Below, piece after piece: positions 62,445 to 64,000 of a DNA stretch of 64,000 nucleotides (positions are counted from its first letter, which is position 1; each line of letters starts with the position of its first letter). The notes under the pieces were generated by a model that was not told the origin of the DNA, searched no databases, and was given only the letters and a program-made list of their open reading frames with translations. The stretch spans positions 1,240,001-1,304,000 of the forward strand of contig NZ_CP170094.1 of assembly GCF_042180575.1 (NCBI RefSeq). The letters are read 5' to 3'. The translations under genes and the position numbers were made by a program. Source of the DNA: Bernardetia sp042180575 (GTDB lineage: Bacteria; Bacteroidota; Bacteroidia; Cytophagales; Bernardetiaceae).

Positions 62445-63728
62445 ATGAAAAAAACAATTTTATTTGTAGGATTTGTATTTCTTATAGGATTTTTTAGTTT
62501 GCCTAAAAACTCTTTTGCGCAATGTGATGACTTCAAAAAATGGATTCCAGAATGGAAACAACCAAAATATAATTCAGCCAACTCTGCACAATCTGCTAAT
62601 TATTTGAATGAAGAAGAAAAACAGTTTTATTATTTTCTTAATTTGATGCGCCTTAATCCACCACTTTTTGCAGAAACTTTTTTAGATAAATGTACCGACT
62701 GGAATGGTGCAAATTCATTGGGTTATGTAGTAATGTTTGGAAAAGACATAGAAACTTTGTCGAATCAGCTCAAAAAAATGCGTCCTCTTTCTATTATTTC
62801 TCCGATGAGAGAAGAATGTATTTTGGCAGCTTGTTATAACAAAAATAAAGAATGTCAAAACTTTCAAGTAAGTGGAACATCATCTTCGATGTACTATGAA
62901 AATACAGGAATGCGATTATTGATGTCTATCTTAAAATCTCAATCTAATAATCAAGCAAAACAGATTTTACTTTCTAATAAAACTGATTATTTCGGTATTT
63001 CTATTCTTCCAACTCTCAAAAAAGTAGAAACTTCGGCTCGTTTGACAAAATTTGATAGAAAAGTATTAGAAATCAAAGACAATCAAAGTGGCGACGAAAT
63101 TATAGAAGACTATACAGAAAATGTAACTGAATCAAATGAAAATTTAGGAATAAAACCTTATCAAAAAGAATTTCATGAAATTGTTCCAGAGTGGAAAAAT
63201 GCAAAGTATAATATAGCTTACACAGCTCAAAACACAGATTATCTGACCGAAAATGAAAAGCTAGTTTATTATTATCTCAATTTAGCTCGTCTTAACCCTC
63301 CACTTTTTGCAGAAACTTTTTTGGTAAAATATAAAAAATGGAACTCGTATGAAGACTTGAGTTTATCAGATTATTATGCAGGTTCGCTCTACAAAACACT
63401 AAAAAACATGCAACCTGTGGGCATACTTTATCCTCAAAGAGATTTATTTGAAAGTGCAAAATGCCACGCCATTTCATCAGGAAAAAAAGGATATGTCGGA
63501 CATACACGTCTTCCAAACTCGGGTTGTCAATCCAAATTTGCTGGCGAATGTTGCTCGTATGGACAATTTGATGCCCTTGAAATTGTGATGCAATTACTCA
63601 TCGATTCGGGTGTACCAAGTTTAGGACACAGAAAAATTTGTCTTAGTGGAAGTTACAAAACATTAGGCGTTTCGGTTCAACCTCATAAAACATATCGTTT
63701 TAATAGTGTTTTAGATTTTGGAAGATAG
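62445..63728 (+). CDS. Secreted protein with two CAP-like (SCP) domains, first one degenerate
   Basis: A 427-residue protein with signal peptide ending NSFAQ. The start at 62445 is chosen over an in-frame TTG at 62421 because it directly precedes the signal. It contains two copies of the same unit (about 30-210 and 240-427): both have a PEWK motif, a YLNEEEK/YLTENEK segment, RLNPPLFAETFL and a downstream helix. Only the second is complete with KCHAISSGKKGYVGH, DSGVPSLGHRKI and LGVSVQPH, the CAP-fold pattern; the first keeps only the N-terminal helices and misses the His-rich pocket. This is a clear internal duplication with decay of the first copy. CAP proteins are extracytoplasmic and of varied function. 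Confidence 0.82.
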   Translation: MKKTILFVGFVFLIGFFSLPKNSFAQCDDFKKWIPEWKQPKYNSANSAQSANYLNEEEKQFYYFLNLMRLNPPLFAETFLDKCTDWNGANSLGYVVMFGKDIETLSNQLKKMRPLSIISPMREECILAACYNKNKECQNFQVSGTSSSMYYENTGMRLLMSILKSQSNNQAKQILLSNKTDYFGISILPTLKKVETSARLTKFDRKVLEIKDNQSGDEIIEDYTENVTESNENLGIKPYQKEFHEIVPEWKNAKYNIAYTAQNTDYLTENEKLVYYYLNLARLNPPLFAETFLVKYKKWNSYEDLSLSDYYAGSLYKTLKNMQPVGILYPQRDLFESAKCHAISSGKKGYVGHTRLPNSGCQSKFAGECCSYGQFDALEIVMQLLIDSGVPSLGHRKICLSGSYKTLGVSVQPHKTYRFNSVLDFGR

Positions 63729-63841
63729 AAAATAGTGATAAGTGGAAATTATTTTCTGAAATGATTGTTTCATAATTTTTGTATTCAAAAAAGACGTTCT
63801 AATTATCTGTATTGTAATTTCTCTGTGAACTCTGTTTAAAA

Positions 63842-64000
63842 TCAGTCGTGTTTTTCATACCCAACACCAGCCAAAACTTTAATGTCTAAATGATTTTCTT
63901 TTGGTGGAATAGGACACGAATATTTATGATTATAAGCACAATACGGATTGTAGGCTTTATTAAAATCAATCGTAATTTTGTCTAGTTCTTGTCCATCTGT
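63842..64000 (-). CDS. DUF1684 domain protein, C-terminal end (truncated by window edge)
   Basis: I translated the reverse strand from the right edge: 52 codons and a stop (TGA, plus-strand 63842-63844). The text contains IDFNKAYNPYCAYN followed by KYSCPIPPKENHLDIKV and AGVGYEKHD at the end, which is the characteristic C-terminus of the DUF1684 family, whose Bacteroidota members are secreted or lipoprotein-like with unknown function. The N-terminal part lies beyond the window. Confidence 0.8.
   Translation of the reverse strand, partial: TDGQELDKITIDFNKAYNPYCAYNHKYSCPIPPKENHLDIKVLAGVGYEKHD

Overview
This window looks like chromosome from a Bacteroidota bacterium, most likely of the Cytophagales type (Flexibacter/Bernardetia-like; this placement is an inference). 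It is very A+T rich. Starts lack Shine-Dalgarno sequences, a few TAnnTTTG-type -7 boxes are visible, and signal peptides end in ...FAQ or ...SFGQ. It encodes a type IX secretion (T9SS) C-terminal sorting domain, a DUF4270 lipoprotein, a TonB-dependent receptor with a carboxypeptidase-like N-terminal domain, and three SpoIIE-type PP2C phosphatases fused to TPR or membrane sensor modules. No tRNA, rRNA, CRISPR array or complete insertion sequence was seen.

Layout. 1-0.9 kb: the N-terminal part of a restriction-modification protein, cut by the window edge, with a perfect 46-bp palindrome on its start codon. 1.4-12.2 kb: TPR/SpoIIE phosphatase, 5'-nucleotidase lipoprotein, diacylglycerol-kinase-like lipid kinase, EamA-like transporter, two tandem paralogous lipoproteins and small membrane proteins, TPR protein. 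12.3-18 kb: alaS, a CheY-like regulator, dnaG. 18-22.6 kb: a TPR sensor that ends after its histidine-kinase dimerisation helix, then a two-gene unit made of a membrane-spanning NACHT NTPase and a small helical protein carrying the same short peptide motif. 22.8-29.8 kb: miaB, a lipoprotein, lspA followed closely by an Rpn-family nuclease and a Vms1/ANKZF1-like (VLRF1) protein, an SDR oxidoreductase. 30-36.7 kb: gamma-carbonic-anhydrase-like protein, orphan histidine kinase, DUF1573 protein, HNH protein, YaaA, triosephosphate isomerase. 36.9-44.3 kb: two tandem near-identical sensor/SpoIIE phosphatases, TonB-dependent receptor, alanine racemase. 44.5-57.3 kb: cell-envelope genes (OmpA-family protein, outer-membrane proteins, a 1717-residue T9SS cargo with A-B-A-B duplicated modules, SUMF1-domain protein). 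57.7-64 kb: half-length glycogen-synthase-like protein, DUF4270 lipoprotein, glmS, duplicated CAP-domain protein, C-terminus of a DUF1684 protein.

The least ordinary items are: (1) the NACHT bicistron, which looks like a conflict or defence system with a partner recognised through a shared motif; (2) a stand-alone bacterial homologue of the eukaryotic ribosome-rescue enzyme Vms1/ANKZF1; (3) three different heptanucleotide tandem arrays, each beginning or ending within a few bases of a stop codon, one of them split by a 195-bp MITE-like element; and (4) a dispersed family of intergenic inverted repeats with related cores.
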